This document shows positions 9,809 through 18,720 of a stretch of DNA of 64,000 nt, piece after piece; positions within the stretch are counted from its first letter, which is position 1, and each line of letters starts with the position of its first letter. The position numbers and the translations under genes were made by a program. The notes below the pieces were generated by a model that ran no database searches, had not been told where the DNA came from, and was given only the letters and a program-made list of their open reading frames with translations. Where the stretch lies: NCBI GenBank assembly GCA_002356515.1, contig AP017605.1, positions 7,673,020 to 7,737,019 on the forward strand. The letters are read 5' to 3'. This stretch comes from Mesorhizobium loti (GTDB taxonomy: Bacteria; Pseudomonadota; Alphaproteobacteria; Rhizobiales; Rhizobiaceae).

Positions 9809-11581
9809 GTGTCACTTCTGCAGATCTATTGGAGAGCGCTGGGGTATCTGGCCGCCGACAAGAAGCGCGTCGCGCTGATTTGCGGCGCCAATGTCGCGCT
9901 GGCCATGGTTGCCATCCTCGAGCCGATCATGTTCGGCCGGGTTATCGACGCCATCTCCGATCACGGTTCGGTGTTTTCGACGCTCGCCGTCTGGGCCGGC
10001 CTCGGCGCGTTCAATGTCTTGGCCGTCGTTCTGGTGTCGCGCGGCGCCGACCGTTTCGCGCATGCCCGCCGCAGCGAAGTGCTCTGCGAGTCTTTCGAGC
10101 GCGTGATCACCATGCCGCTCGCCTGGCACCACCAGCGCGGCACCTCCAACGCCCTGCACACGCTGTTGCGCGCGGTCGAGACACTGTTCAGCCTGTGGCT
10201 CGAATTCATGCGCCAGCATCTGTCGACAGCGGTGGCGCTGGTTCTGCTGGTGCCGACGGCTCTCGCCATGGACGTGCGCATGTCGATGGTGCTGCTCGTG
10301 CTCGGCGTGCTCTATGTCTGCATCGGCCGGCTGGTGATGAAGCGGACCAAGGCCGGCCAGGCGGCCGTTGAGCGCCACTATCACAAGGTGTTCGCGCATG
10401 TGACGGACTCCGTCAGCAACGTCGCCGTTCTCCAGAGCTACAACCGACTTGGCCATGAGGCCGAGACGCTGCGCCGCTACGTCAAGAATCTGCTCGATGC
10501 GCAAAACCCGGTGCTCGACTGGTGGGCCATCGCCAATGCGCTCAATCGTCTGTCGTCGACCATCTCGATGATGGTGGTGCTTCTGATCGGCGCTTATCTG
10601 GTCACCCATGGCCAGTTGCGGATCGGCGATGTCATCGCCTTCACCGGCTTTGCCACGCTGCTTATCTCGCGGCTGGACCAGATGTCGGCTTTCGCCAACC
10701 AGATTTCGGAAGCCCGCGCCAAGCTCGAGGAGTTCTACAAGCTCGAGGACTCGGCCGCCGATACCGCCGAGCCGGATGGCCTGCGCGATCTCACCAACGT
10801 CACCGGCCATGTCCGTTTCGAAGATGTCGGCTTCGAATTCGCCAATTCGGGGCAGGGCGTCAGCGACGTCTCCTTCGAGGTCAAGGCCGGCCAGACCGTC
10901 GCCATCGTCGGACCGACGGGTGCCGGCAAGACGACGCTGATCAACCTGCTGCAGCGCGTCTTCTCGCCGTCCAGCGGCCGTATCCTGATCGACGGCATCG
11001 ACACCCGCACCGTGAGCCGCAAGTCGCTGCGCCATTCGATCGCCACCGTGTTCCAGGACGCCGGGCTTCTCAACCGCTCGATCGAGGACAACATCCGTGT
11101 CGGCCGCGCCGAAGCCAGCAATGACGAGATCCATGCCGCGGCCATCGCGGCGGCCGCGCAGGATTTCATCCTGGCCAAGAGCAATGGCTACGATACGGTG
11201 GTCGGCGAGCGCGGCGGCCAGCTGTCGGGCGGCGAGCGCCAGCGCATCGCCATCGCCCGCGCCGTGCTCAAGGACGCCCCGATCCTGGTGCTCGACGAGG
11301 CGACCAGCGCGCTCGACGTCGAGACCGAGGATCGCGTCAAGGAAGCGATCGATGAGCTGCGGCGCGACCGCACCACCTTCATCATCGCCCATCGCCTGAC
11401 CACCGTTCGCGACGCCGATCTGGTCGTGTTCATGGACAAGGGCAGGGTGGTCGAAATGGGTGGCTTCGCCGAACTGTCGCTGCGCAACGGCCGCTTCGCC
11501 AGCCTGCTGCGCGCCGGCGGCCTGCTCAACGACGAGGAAGTCCGCCGCCTCAGCCGCTCCGTGCAGGGCGAGGCCGCGTGA
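9809..11581 (+). CDS. ndvA: cyclic beta-(1,2)-glucan export ABC transporter NdvA/ChvA
   Basis: A 590-residue fused ABC exporter half-transporter: an N-terminal six-helix membrane domain followed by an ATPase domain with Walker A GPTGAGKTT (about residue 369), signature LSGGERQR (about 472) and Walker B ILVLDEATSALD (about 491). The N-terminus (MSLLQIYWRALGYLA) and the segment LAWHHQRGTSNALHTLLRA are characteristic of NdvA/ChvA, which moves cyclic beta-1,2-glucan to the periplasm. The start is GTG, with GGCGGAG 8 bp upstream. It sits 372 bp after ndvB on the same strand but behind its own leader. A palindromic repeat follows it. Confidence 0.96.
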   Translation: MSLLQIYWRALGYLAADKKRVALICGANVALAMVAILEPIMFGRVIDAISDHGSVFSTLAVWAGLGAFNVLAVVLVSRGADRFAHARRSEVLCESFERVITMPLAWHHQRGTSNALHTLLRAVETLFSLWLEFMRQHLSTAVALVLLVPTALAMDVRMSMVLLVLGVLYVCIGRLVMKRTKAGQAAVERHYHKVFAHVTDSVSNVAVLQSYNRLGHEAETLRRYVKNLLDAQNPVLDWWAIANALNRLSSTISMMVVLLIGAYLVTHGQLRIGDVIAFTGFATLLISRLDQMSAFANQISEARAKLEEFYKLEDSAADTAEPDGLRDLTNVTGHVRFEDVGFEFANSGQGVSDVSFEVKAGQTVAIVGPTGAGKTTLINLLQRVFSPSSGRILIDGIDTRTVSRKSLRHSIATVFQDAGLLNRSIEDNIRVGRAEASNDEIHAAAIAAAAQDFILAKSNGYDTVVGERGGQLSGGERQRIAIARAVLKDAPILVLDEATSALDVETEDRVKEAIDELRRDRTTFIIAHRLTTVRDADLVVFMDKGRVVEMGGFAELSLRNGRFASLLRAGGLLNDEEVRRLSRSVQGEAA

Positions 11582-11597
11582 TCTGATGACGGTTCTT

Positions 11598-11780
11598 CCT
11601 TCCCCCTTTTTGGGGGAAGGTGGCCTCACGAAGCGAGGTCGGATGAGGGCTGTTCCAGCTTGGCATCCGCATCCAAATTGGCCGGAAGACTATGGTCTTC
11701 AACGCCTCACTCCGCTGGATCACCCCTCATCCGTCTCGCCGCTGACGCGCCGATCCACCTTCTCCCACAAGGGGAGAAGG
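11598..11780. repeat. palindromic intergenic mosaic repeat, copy 1
   Basis: Between ndvA and ccmC lies a long imperfect inverted repeat. Its outer arms are an AGG/CCT-rich pair ending in GGGGAGAAGG, its inner arms are CGGATGAGGG and CCCTCATCCG, and each arm carries a small side hairpin. The same element recurs at 54868-55016. The architecture resembles the rhizobial intergenic mosaic elements (RIME class). The left outer arm here has diverged to a CCTTCCCCC-TTTTT-GGGGGAAGG hairpin that could also terminate ndvA transcription. Confidence 0.75.
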
Positions 11781-11849
11781 AAGACCTTACGCACCTGCGA
11801 CACCGCCGCTCGATTGCCCCGATCGCGCTGGCGGTCTATGTAAAGTCGC

Positions 11850-12614
11850 ATGAGCGACACGACTTCACGCCTGAGCGGCTGGATGGACCTTGCCAACCCG
11901 ACGCGCTTCGTCGCGCTGGCCGACAAGGTCGTGCCGTGGCTGGCGGCCATCGCCGCTCTTGTCCTCGCCATCGGCCTCTATATGAGCTTCGCCGCGCCCG
12001 AGGATTTCCAGCAAGGCATCACCGTCCGCATCATGTACATCCACGTGCCTTTCGCCTGGCTCGCCATGATGTGCTACACGCTGATGGCGGTGTCGGCCCT
12101 TGGCACGCTGGTCTGGCGGCATCCGCTGGCCGATGTTGCGCTCAAATCGGCGGCTCCCATCGGCGCCGTCTTCACAGCACTTGCGCTGATCACCGGTTCG
12201 ATCTGGGGCAAGCCGATGTGGGGCACCTGGTGGGTCTGGGACGCGCGCCTGACCTCTGTCTTCGTGCTGTTTTTGATGTATCTCGGCATCATCGCGCTGA
12301 CCCGCGCCCTCGACGATGCCAGCCGCGCCGCCTGGGCCGCCGCCATCATCACGCTGGTCGGCTTCATCAACATCCCGATCATCAAATTCTCGGTCGACTG
12401 GTGGAACACGCTGCACCAGCCGGCCTCGGTGTTCCGGCTTGGCGGCCCGACCATCGACCCCAGCCTGCTTTGGCCGCTGCTCGTCATGGCTGTCGGCTTT
12501 ACCGTGCTGTTCTTCGCCCTGCATCTGATGGCAATGCGCACCGAAATCCGCCGCCGCCGGGTGATTGCCATGCGGCGGGTGGCGGCGCGGCAGGCCGAGA
12601 GGCAACCGGCCTAA
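11850..12614 (+). CDS. ccmC: heme exporter protein CcmC
   Basis: A 254-residue protein with six hydrophobic segments and the tryptophan-rich heme-handling motif WGTWWVWDARLTS around residue 127, diagnostic for CcmC. CcmC places heme on CcmE during cytochrome c maturation at the periplasmic face of the inner membrane. Conserved histidines occur just before (IHVPFAW, about residue 60) and after (WNTLHQP, about 190) this motif, as the family requires. Oddly, neither ccmA/ccmB upstream nor ccmD/ccmG downstream is present: it stands alone between the ndvA-side repeat and a convergent gene. The start is ATG without a strong ribosome site. Confidence 0.93.
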   Translation: MSDTTSRLSGWMDLANPTRFVALADKVVPWLAAIAALVLAIGLYMSFAAPEDFQQGITVRIMYIHVPFAWLAMMCYTLMAVSALGTLVWRHPLADVALKSAAPIGAVFTALALITGSIWGKPMWGTWWVWDARLTSVFVLFLMYLGIIALTRALDDASRAAWAAAIITLVGFINIPIIKFSVDWWNTLHQPASVFRLGGPTIDPSLLWPLLVMAVGFTVLFFALHLMAMRTEIRRRRVIAMRRVAARQAERQPA

Positions 12615-12641
12615 TTCACACCTGTTGCCTCCCGTAAGCGG

Positions 12642-13700
12642 TCAGGCCATCAGGCCCCGCGCGGCCACTGGCAGCGTCTCCAGCACGTTGTCGCCGTCGA
12701 TCAGGTTGACCTCATTGAACAAATTGGTGACGACGCAGCAATGGTCGGGCACAACCCGCACGCGCTCACCAATGCGCAGCTTCGCGTCACCGGAAAGCGT
12801 GACGGTGCCATGTTCTTCGCTGAGCCCGGTAACCCTGGCATCGGGAGCGCCGAGCAGCTCGCCAAAATCTTTTAGCCCGAGCGTGTCGCTCGACAGCGCC
12901 TTGCTGCCGCTGTCGAGAATGGCGCGCGTTGCCGTTGGATGGCTGACGACGGTGGCGAGCACCGTCAGCGCGCAATCGTCGAGGGTGCCGACGCCTTTGG
13001 CGACCTGGTAGCGGTCGAGATAGATGTAGGTGCCAGGGCGATATTCGGTGACGACGCTATCCTCGCCCGAGCGCCACATGTCCGGCGTGCCACCGCTGGA
13101 GATGCGTTCGCAGGCGAGACCCGAAACGGCGAGCGCCTGTTTGGCGCCGGCGAGCCAGGCTTCGGCCTCCGCCGCGCGGCCGGCCGCCGGATAGGTCATC
13201 AGCCCGCCGAAACTGAGGCCACCGGCACTGTCGATCAGCCTTGCCAGTGCAGCCGCTTCATCGGCCGTCTGCACGCCGCAGCGGCCCATGCCGGTGTCGC
13301 ATTCGACCAGCACGGGCAGGGGGTGCCCGGCATCGGTGAAAGTCGCGGCGAGTCCTTCCAGAGTCTCCGTGCTGTCCGCCGTCACCGATAGGGTTACGCG
13401 GCCGTGCAGCGTCTTCAGCCGCTCCAGTTTGGCGCGGCCCAGAATGTTGTACGGCAGAAAAATGTCGGACAGCCCGGCGTCGGCCATCACCTCGGCCTCG
13501 CCGATCTTCTGGCATGTGATGCCGACGGCACCCGCCGCGACCTGCTTCCTCGCCCAATAAGGCAGCTTGTGCGTCTTGATATGCGGCCTGAGTTTTAGCC
13601 CATTTCTGTCGGCATGGGCCTGCGCGCGGGCAATGTTGGCTTCGGCGCGCGCGGCATCGATCAGGATCGACGGCGTATCGAGGTCGTGGATCGTCGGCAT
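12642..13700 (-). CDS. D-threonine aldolase / D-serine dehydratase-like PLP enzyme
   Basis: A 352-residue fold-type III PLP enzyme: an N-terminal alanine-racemase-like barrel with the PLP lysine in RPHIKTHK (about residue 42) and a C-terminal domain with the VPDHCCVVTN metal-binding segment (about residue 320), typical of the DSD1/D-threonine aldolase group. Members cleave D-threonine to glycine and acetaldehyde, or deaminate D-serine or 3-hydroxy-D-aspartate, using PLP and a divalent metal. Sequence alone does not settle the substrate. The start is ATG with an AGGA-containing ribosome site. It is convergent with ccmC and divergent from the D-lyxose isomerase gene. Confidence 0.85.
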   Translation of the reverse strand: MPTIHDLDTPSILIDAARAEANIARAQAHADRNGLKLRPHIKTHKLPYWARKQVAAGAVGITCQKIGEAEVMADAGLSDIFLPYNILGRAKLERLKTLHGRVTLSVTADSTETLEGLAATFTDAGHPLPVLVECDTGMGRCGVQTADEAAALARLIDSAGGLSFGGLMTYPAAGRAAEAEAWLAGAKQALAVSGLACERISSGGTPDMWRSGEDSVVTEYRPGTYIYLDRYQVAKGVGTLDDCALTVLATVVSHPTATRAILDSGSKALSSDTLGLKDFGELLGAPDARVTGLSEEHGTVTLSGDAKLRIGERVRVVPDHCCVVTNLFNEVNLIDGDNVLETLPVAARGLMA

Positions 13701-13887
13701 CTTCTATTCCTGTGAGAATTCGCAGGGTTTATGAGCTTGAAACCCGGCGATGTCACGCAGCCAGCGGATCGGATCGGTGGGCCATCCGCGTGTTGCCAAG
13801 GGCGGGGCAGGCGGCAAGATGGATCGACACCGCAGCGGCGTTCGGCTATGCGATTTGTCGAAAAAGTCGACACGAAGGACCATGATC

Positions 13888-14574
13888 ATGAAACGCTCCG
13901 CCATCAACGACATCATCCGCGAAGCCGACGCTTTCATCCGCTCGTTCGGCTACATCATGCCGCCCTTCGCCTACTGGTCGCCGGAGGAGATGAAGGCGCG
14001 CCAGGTCGATTCCTCGGCGATCTACACCTCGCGGCTCGGTTGGGACATCACCGATTACGGCCAGGAAAAATTCAAGGAGCTCGGCCTGTTCCTGTTCACC
14101 GTGCGCAACGGCCGCTACGAGGACATGAAGAAGGGCATGGGCATGCTCTATGCCGAGAAGATCATGATCTCGCGCAAGGACCAGCTGTCGCCCATGCACC
14201 GCCACAACATCAAGGCCGAGGACATCATCAACCGTGGCGGCGGCAAGCTGGTGCTTGAATTGTTCATGCACGATCGCGACGGTGGTATCGACCCAAAAGC
14301 GGAGGTGTCGGTGCCGGTCGACGGAACCATCCACCGGCTGCCCGCGGGCGGTCTGCTGAAGCTCGACCCGGGCCAGAGCGTCACGCTGCTGCCCGGCGTC
14401 TGGCACGCCTTCTGGGCCGAGGGCAAGGACGTGCTGATCGGCGAGGTGTCGACCGTCAACGACGATCTCACCGACAACGTCTTCCGCGAGCCGATCGGCC
14501 GCTTCTCCAACATCGACGAGGATGTCGCCCCGGTGCACCTGCTGGTGGCCGACTATGAGAAGTGGCTGGGGTAG
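13888..14574 (+). CDS. D-lyxose ketol-isomerase
   Basis: A 228-residue cupin of the D-lyxose isomerase family, which interconverts D-lyxose and D-xylulose (and D-mannose/D-fructose in some members). The metal ligands are visible in SPMHRHNIKAEDII (two His and a Glu, about residues 100-112), with a further His in LLPGVWHAFW (about 171). The length fits the family. I chose the ATG at 13888 because GAAGGA lies 8 bp upstream; an ATG two codons earlier is too close to that site. It is divergent from the PLP enzyme gene and convergent with the RDD gene. Confidence 0.88.
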   Translation: MKRSAINDIIREADAFIRSFGYIMPPFAYWSPEEMKARQVDSSAIYTSRLGWDITDYGQEKFKELGLFLFTVRNGRYEDMKKGMGMLYAEKIMISRKDQLSPMHRHNIKAEDIINRGGGKLVLELFMHDRDGGIDPKAEVSVPVDGTIHRLPAGGLLKLDPGQSVTLLPGVWHAFWAEGKDVLIGEVSTVNDDLTDNVFREPIGRFSNIDEDVAPVHLLVADYEKWLG

Positions 14575-14596
14575 GGCAGGTCAAATTGGTCAGGCG

Positions 14597-15460
14597 CTAC
14601 CGCGCGTACTTATCCGCCTTGCGGTTTCCCAGCAGAAGCTTGCGCTCCAGATGCGCCCTGAGCTCGCCGTAATAGGCGGTGAGGAAGGCTTTTGAATCGA
14701 TCGGCTCGACTTTGGCGCCGATCTTGCCGCCGATGGTCTCGGCAACGGCCTTCATCGCGAAATAGTCGTCGCGGCGCAGCACTTCTTCCAGCTTGTGCAG
14801 CTCGGCGATGCCATAGGCATCGAGCTGCGCCGGGCTGAAATGGAAGCGCTTGGCAATCGGGTCTTGTCGCTGCGAAAGGTCCTCGACCAGCTTGAATTTC
14901 GGCGTCTCCACCACCCAGGTTCCGGCCAGCAGGTCGCCGATGCGCAAGCGATCGCGGTTGAACAGCAGGAACAGCGAAAACAGCAGCGCCCACACCAGGC
15001 CGAAAATCGTCGACAGCGTGTCGGCGACGCCGGCGCCGCCGCGCGCGGCGATGATCGATAACGGTAGGAAAACCTCGATCTCGCGCATCAGGTTGCGCGC
15101 GATGACCTGATCGATGGTGAGACCCGCGCCGCTGCGCGAGGCGACCCGAACGCCGACGATCCGCTTGCCGGGCGTCGCGGCCCGTCGCCCCGCCTCGAAG
15201 GCGATGAAATAGGCGTTGCGCAACAGGAAGATGAAAATCATCCAGACGATGAAGAGCGGCTCCGCCTCCTTCACGCCAAGGCCGCCGAGGCCGAAGATGA
15301 CGACGAGGGTAACCACGATCGCGGCAACGACGATGATCACCACATCGAGCAGGAAGGCCGCAGCCCGTGTGCCGGCGTCGACCAGCTTGACCCTGAGATC
15401 GACTCCCTCCGGCGTGACCAGGGGCCGTATCAGCGCGGCAGGGTCCCTAGCCGTTGCCAT
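14597..15460 (-). CDS. RDD-family membrane protein (last gene of MoxR operon)
   Basis: A 287-residue protein whose N-terminal half holds an RDD domain: LVDAGTRAAAFLLDVVII is the first membrane segment with the Arg/Asp signature, followed by hydrophobic segments and a G-KRIVGVRV motif. The C-terminal about 100 residues are soluble. The ATG at 15460 makes a 14-bp overlap with the upstream SpoIIM-like gene, in keeping with the overlaps in the rest of the operon; a longer in-frame extension upstream is not RDD-like. Function is unknown; RDD proteins are proposed to be small membrane or transport modules. Confidence 0.85.
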   Translation of the reverse strand: MATARDPAALIRPLVTPEGVDLRVKLVDAGTRAAAFLLDVVIIVVAAIVVTLVVIFGLGGLGVKEAEPLFIVWMIFIFLLRNAYFIAFEAGRRAATPGKRIVGVRVASRSGAGLTIDQVIARNLMREIEVFLPLSIIAARGGAGVADTLSTIFGLVWALLFSLFLLFNRDRLRIGDLLAGTWVVETPKFKLVEDLSQRQDPIAKRFHFSPAQLDAYGIAELHKLEEVLRRDDYFAMKAVAETIGGKIGAKVEPIDSKAFLTAYYGELRAHLERKLLLGNRKADKYAR

Positions 15461-16466
15461 GCCGCACCATCCGGAACAGATAGAAATAGGCGATCCATAG
15501 CGCGAGCATGCCGCCGCCAATCGCGTAGCGCGTCGCATCGCTGGTGATCGTCTGCCGGCCGATGCCTTCGAGCAGGCCGGCAAACAGAAGCATGATCATG
15601 ACACCGACCATGGCGGTCGCGGCTACCCGTCCGGCCTGGGCCGCGGCCGCCATCCGGGTCAGTTCCCCGGGGAAGGCTATGCGCGTGCCGATCCGCATGC
15701 CTGCCGCACCCGCCAGTGCGATGGCGAACAATTCCGTCGTGCCGTGGATCGACAGCCAGCCGCCGAGCTCGAAGCCCAACCCTTTGGCCGCGTAGACCTG
15801 GAACAGCGCGCCCAGCATGCATCCGTTCATCAGGATGATCAGCACGCTGGGCACCGCGAAAGCGAAGCCCAGTGCAAAAGCCAGGATCGCCACCTGCGTG
15901 TTGTGGGTGAAGAGATAGGCGGCAAAGCCGGACAGAAAATGGTCGCCGCCGCTGTCATAAAGCACGCTGCGCAGCGTCTCGACCGACGAGTCGGGGTTGC
16001 GCCCGCCGGCGAGGCTCGGCGCAATGATGGCGTCGTACCAGCGGCTGTCGGAGGCCACCAGCCAGTAGGCGGCAATCGCGCCGATCACCGTCAGTCCGAC
16101 CGAGACCCAGGTCTCGCGCCACAGATCGCGGATCGCCGCCGGCCAGTCGCGCAGGAAGAAATCGCCCACACGCTGCCTCAGGCCGCGCCGTGCGCCATAG
16201 AGATAGAAATAGCCGCGCAGGCTGAGTGCCTCCAGATAGGCGATCAGCGCGCTGTCGAGCGAGGTTGCGCGCGCCACGGAGAGCGAGGAGAGTGCTGAGC
16301 GATAAAGCAGTGGCAGCGACAGCAGTTCGTCTTCCGAAAGCGCACGTGGCGCGCGTTTTTCGACACGCGCAAGCAGCGCCTCGAACGCCTTCCAGTCGGC
16401 CTCGCGCTCCTGGCGGAAGCTTGCCAGCGACTGGCGTACCGCATCGGTGCCGGCGGGCAGCGTCAT
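15447..16466 (-). CDS. SpoIIM-like (DUF95) membrane protein
   Basis: A 339-residue protein with a soluble N-terminal about 110 residues followed by several membrane segments and the SpoIIM-type core (NTQVAILAFALGFAF, then GTTELFAIALAGAAG with its conserved H-G-T-E). SpoIIM acts in spore engulfment in Firmicutes, but this organism group does not sporulate. Non-sporulating homologues are typically found beside MoxR and DUF58 genes, as here. The start ATG overlaps the DUF58 stop by 4 bp, and the gene's 3' end overlaps the RDD gene by 14 bp, so translation is probably coupled. Confidence 0.87.
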   Translation of the reverse strand: MTLPAGTDAVRQSLASFRQEREADWKAFEALLARVEKRAPRALSEDELLSLPLLYRSALSSLSVARATSLDSALIAYLEALSLRGYFYLYGARRGLRQRVGDFFLRDWPAAIRDLWRETWVSVGLTVIGAIAAYWLVASDSRWYDAIIAPSLAGGRNPDSSVETLRSVLYDSGGDHFLSGFAAYLFTHNTQVAILAFALGFAFAVPSVLIILMNGCMLGALFQVYAAKGLGFELGGWLSIHGTTELFAIALAGAAGMRIGTRIAFPGELTRMAAAAQAGRVAATAMVGVMIMLLFAGLLEGIGRQTITSDATRYAIGGGMLALWIAYFYLFRMVRHGNG

Positions 16467-17767
16467 AAGAGGTTCTCCTCCTTGAGCTGGATATAACGCT
16501 CGACCAGTGCGGGACCGAGCCGCTGGTGGTCGGCCTCGATCACATGCGCGCCAAGCAGCCGTAGCCGCCCGATCACCACTTGCCGCTCCCGAAGGAGGCC
16601 GCCCGCGGTGACCGAGCGGGCGACATCTTCCGGCGTCTCGGGCTTCATGTCGGCCAGCGTCTCCAGCTCAACATCCTTCATCAGCATGAACAGAACCAGA
16701 TGCCGCTCAGTCAGCCGGCCGACGGTGCGCAGCATCAGTTCGGCGCTGATCGGATCGACGAAATCGGTGAAGACGATGACCAGCGAGCGCCTGTCGAGCT
16801 TGGCCGCCAATGTCGTCAGGGCGAGCGTGAAGTTGGTCTCCTCGCTGGAATAGTCGATCTCGGCCGCACGCTTCTGGATCATCATGAAACTCGCCGAGCC
16901 ACGCACCGCGCCGCTCGAGACGCGCGGCCTGGCATCGAACGAGAACAGGCTGACGAGGTCGCCGCCCTTGAGCGCAATGAAGGCCGACAACAGCGCTGCC
17001 GTTACCGCCCGGTCGACTTTCGGCACGCCGTCGACCGGCTCGCACATCAGTCGCCCGCTGTCGATCGCCAGCACGATGTTGTTGTTCTCCTCGACCCTGA
17101 ACTCGCGCGCCAGAAGCTTGCCGTGACGCGCGCTGCGCTTCCAGTCGATCATCCGCCGGCCCATGCCTGGCTGATAGTCCTTCAGCGCCTCGAACTCGCG
17201 GCCCTGGCCGGCCCGCCTTTGCGCGTGGCCGTCAGCGAGCGCGGAACGCTGCAGCAAGGTGATCGCCTCATCGCGCGCGCTGCTGATGTCGGGCAGTATC
17301 GCTACTTTGCGGTCCATCGGCAGGACGACCTGGTTCCAGATCAGCCCGAACGGACCGTTCCAGCGCAGCCAGATCCGGTCGAAACTGACAATGCCGCGCC
17401 TGCGTGCCGTGAATTCGAGATCGAGCGTGCCACCGTTCGCCGGCAACGCGCCGCCTGTGCGGTTGACCGGCTCCACACGCTGATCGTGGCCGACGCGCGC
17501 TTGCAACATACGCGCCCGCTGGCCGAGGCTGGCCGCGACATGCACGGTAAAACGCCCACCGACGCCGACCTGCGGTGGCGCCGAGAGACTGGCGCTGAGC
17601 GAGGCGCGTCCGCGCCCGGCCGCCGCGTCGACCGCCAGGAAGGCGAGCAGAATGCAGATCCACAACAGGCCGAGATACCAGAAGGAGGGCAGCGCAAGCG
17701 CGATCAGGAAGGCGGGGATGGCACCCGCCGCAGCTGCCCAAACCGCTTTGCCGCTTGGGTAGATCAA
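16463..17767 (-). CDS. DUF58 / VWA-like protein
   Basis: A 434-residue protein: two N-terminal membrane segments (about residues 8-45), a middle beta-rich region, then the DUF58 core with REFEALKDYQPGMGRRMIDW and KRSARHGKLLAREF followed by a VWA-like fold (IVLAIDSGRLM, about residue 250). DUF58 proteins pair with MoxR AAA+ ATPases. The proposed start is TTG at 17767, forming TTGA with the MoxR stop; the reading frame stays open further upstream, but that part overlaps moxR and does not resemble the family. The 4-bp overlaps at both ends indicate coupling. Confidence 0.87.
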   Translation of the reverse strand: MIYPSGKAVWAAAAGAIPAFLIALALPSFWYLGLLWICILLAFLAVDAAAGRGRASLSASLSAPPQVGVGGRFTVHVAASLGQRARMLQARVGHDQRVEPVNRTGGALPANGGTLDLEFTARRRGIVSFDRIWLRWNGPFGLIWNQVVLPMDRKVAILPDISSARDEAITLLQRSALADGHAQRRAGQGREFEALKDYQPGMGRRMIDWKRSARHGKLLAREFRVEENNNIVLAIDSGRLMCEPVDGVPKVDRAVTAALLSAFIALKGGDLVSLFSFDARPRVSSGAVRGSASFMMIQKRAAEIDYSSEETNFTLALTTLAAKLDRRSLVIVFTDFVDPISAELMLRTVGRLTERHLVLFMLMKDVELETLADMKPETPEDVARSVTAGGLLRERQVVIGRLRLLGAHVIEADHQRLGPALVERYIQLKEENLL

Positions 17768-18720
17768 CGGGGCGCAGCCGTCTGGTCGACAAGGTCCGAG
17801 ACGATCTGCTCCACCAGCCGTCCGTCGATCTGCGCCGCCGGCGACAGGATGACGCGGTGGCGCAGCGCTGGCACCGCGAGGGCCTTGACGTCGTCGGGAA
17901 TGACATAGGCGCGGCCGTCGAGCGCTGCCCTGGCGCGGGCGGCACGCGCCAGCATGGCGCCGGCGCGAGGGCTGGCGCCAACCTCCAGATCTGGGCTTTC
18001 GCGCGTGCCGCGCACCAGGGCCGCGATGTAGCCGACGACATCGTCGACCAGCGTGACATTGCCGACCGTGGCAAGCGCGGCCTCCAGCGTCTTGCGGTCG
18101 GTCTGCGCCTTGATGCCGTATTGCTTGATGTCGTGCGAGGCGGAGCCGCCGCCGTGATGCACGATGATGGCACGTTCCTCCTGTGCATCGGGATAGCTTA
18201 CCCGGTGCTTGAACAGGAAGCGGTCGAGCTGGGCTTCGGGCAGGGGATAGACGCCCTGATGCTCGATCGGGTTCTGCGTCGCCACCACCATGAAGTTCTG
18301 GCTGAGCGCGTGCGTGGTGCCGTCGAAGGTGACGGCATGCTCCTGCATGGCTTCCAAGAGCGCCGCCTGCGTCTTCGGCGGCGTACGGTTGATTTCGTCG
18401 GCAAGCAAAAGGTCGCAGAAGATCGGCCCGCGCGTCAGCGTGAACTGTCCGCTCTGGAAATTGTAGATGTTGGAGCCGACGATATCGCCAGGCATCAGGT
18501 CTGGCGTGAACTGGATGCGGCCATAGGCGACGCCAAGTGCTTGCGCGAAGCATCGCGCGGTCATGGTCTTGGCGGTTCCCGGCGGGCCTTCCAGCAAAAT
18601 GTGTCCGCCGGCGAACAATGCCGTCAGCATCAGGTCGACCGTGTCGTGCTGCCCGGTGATCGCTTTGCCCACTTCTTCCCTGATCGAGGTCGCCAGGGCC
18701 TTCACATCATCGACGTTCAC
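17764..18720 (-). CDS. MoxR-family AAA+ ATPase
   Basis: A 318-residue AAA+ ATPase of the MoxR group: Walker A GPPGTAKTMTAR (about residue 45), the segment GRIQFTPDLMPGDIVGSN, Walker B FCDLLLADEINRTPPKTQ and sensor MVVATQNPIEHQGVYPLPEAQ. MoxR ATPases act as chaperones that mature or insert metal centres, working with VWA or DUF58 partners. The start is GTG at 18720 with AGGAGG 4 bp upstream, giving the normal family length and a 14-bp overlap with the upstream DUF4350 gene. Confidence 0.92.
   Translation of the reverse strand: MNVDDVKALATSIREEVGKAITGQHDTVDLMLTALFAGGHILLEGPPGTAKTMTARCFAQALGVAYGRIQFTPDLMPGDIVGSNIYNFQSGQFTLTRGPIFCDLLLADEINRTPPKTQAALLEAMQEHAVTFDGTTHALSQNFMVVATQNPIEHQGVYPLPEAQLDRFLFKHRVSYPDAQEERAIIVHHGGGSASHDIKQYGIKAQTDRKTLEAALATVGNVTLVDDVVGYIAALVRGTRESPDLEVGASPRAGAMLARAARARAALDGRAYVIPDDVKALAVPALRHRVILSPAAQIDGRLVEQIVSDLVDQTAAPR

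Noticed and set aside
9812..11629. A 605-codon minus-strand frame opposite ndvA
   Set aside because: Antisense shadow; the plus strand has complete ABC transporter motifs.
17768..18553. N-terminal extension of the DUF58 frame deep into moxR
   Set aside because: The extension is the out-of-frame translation of moxR; the DUF58 product starts naturally at the TTGA overlap.
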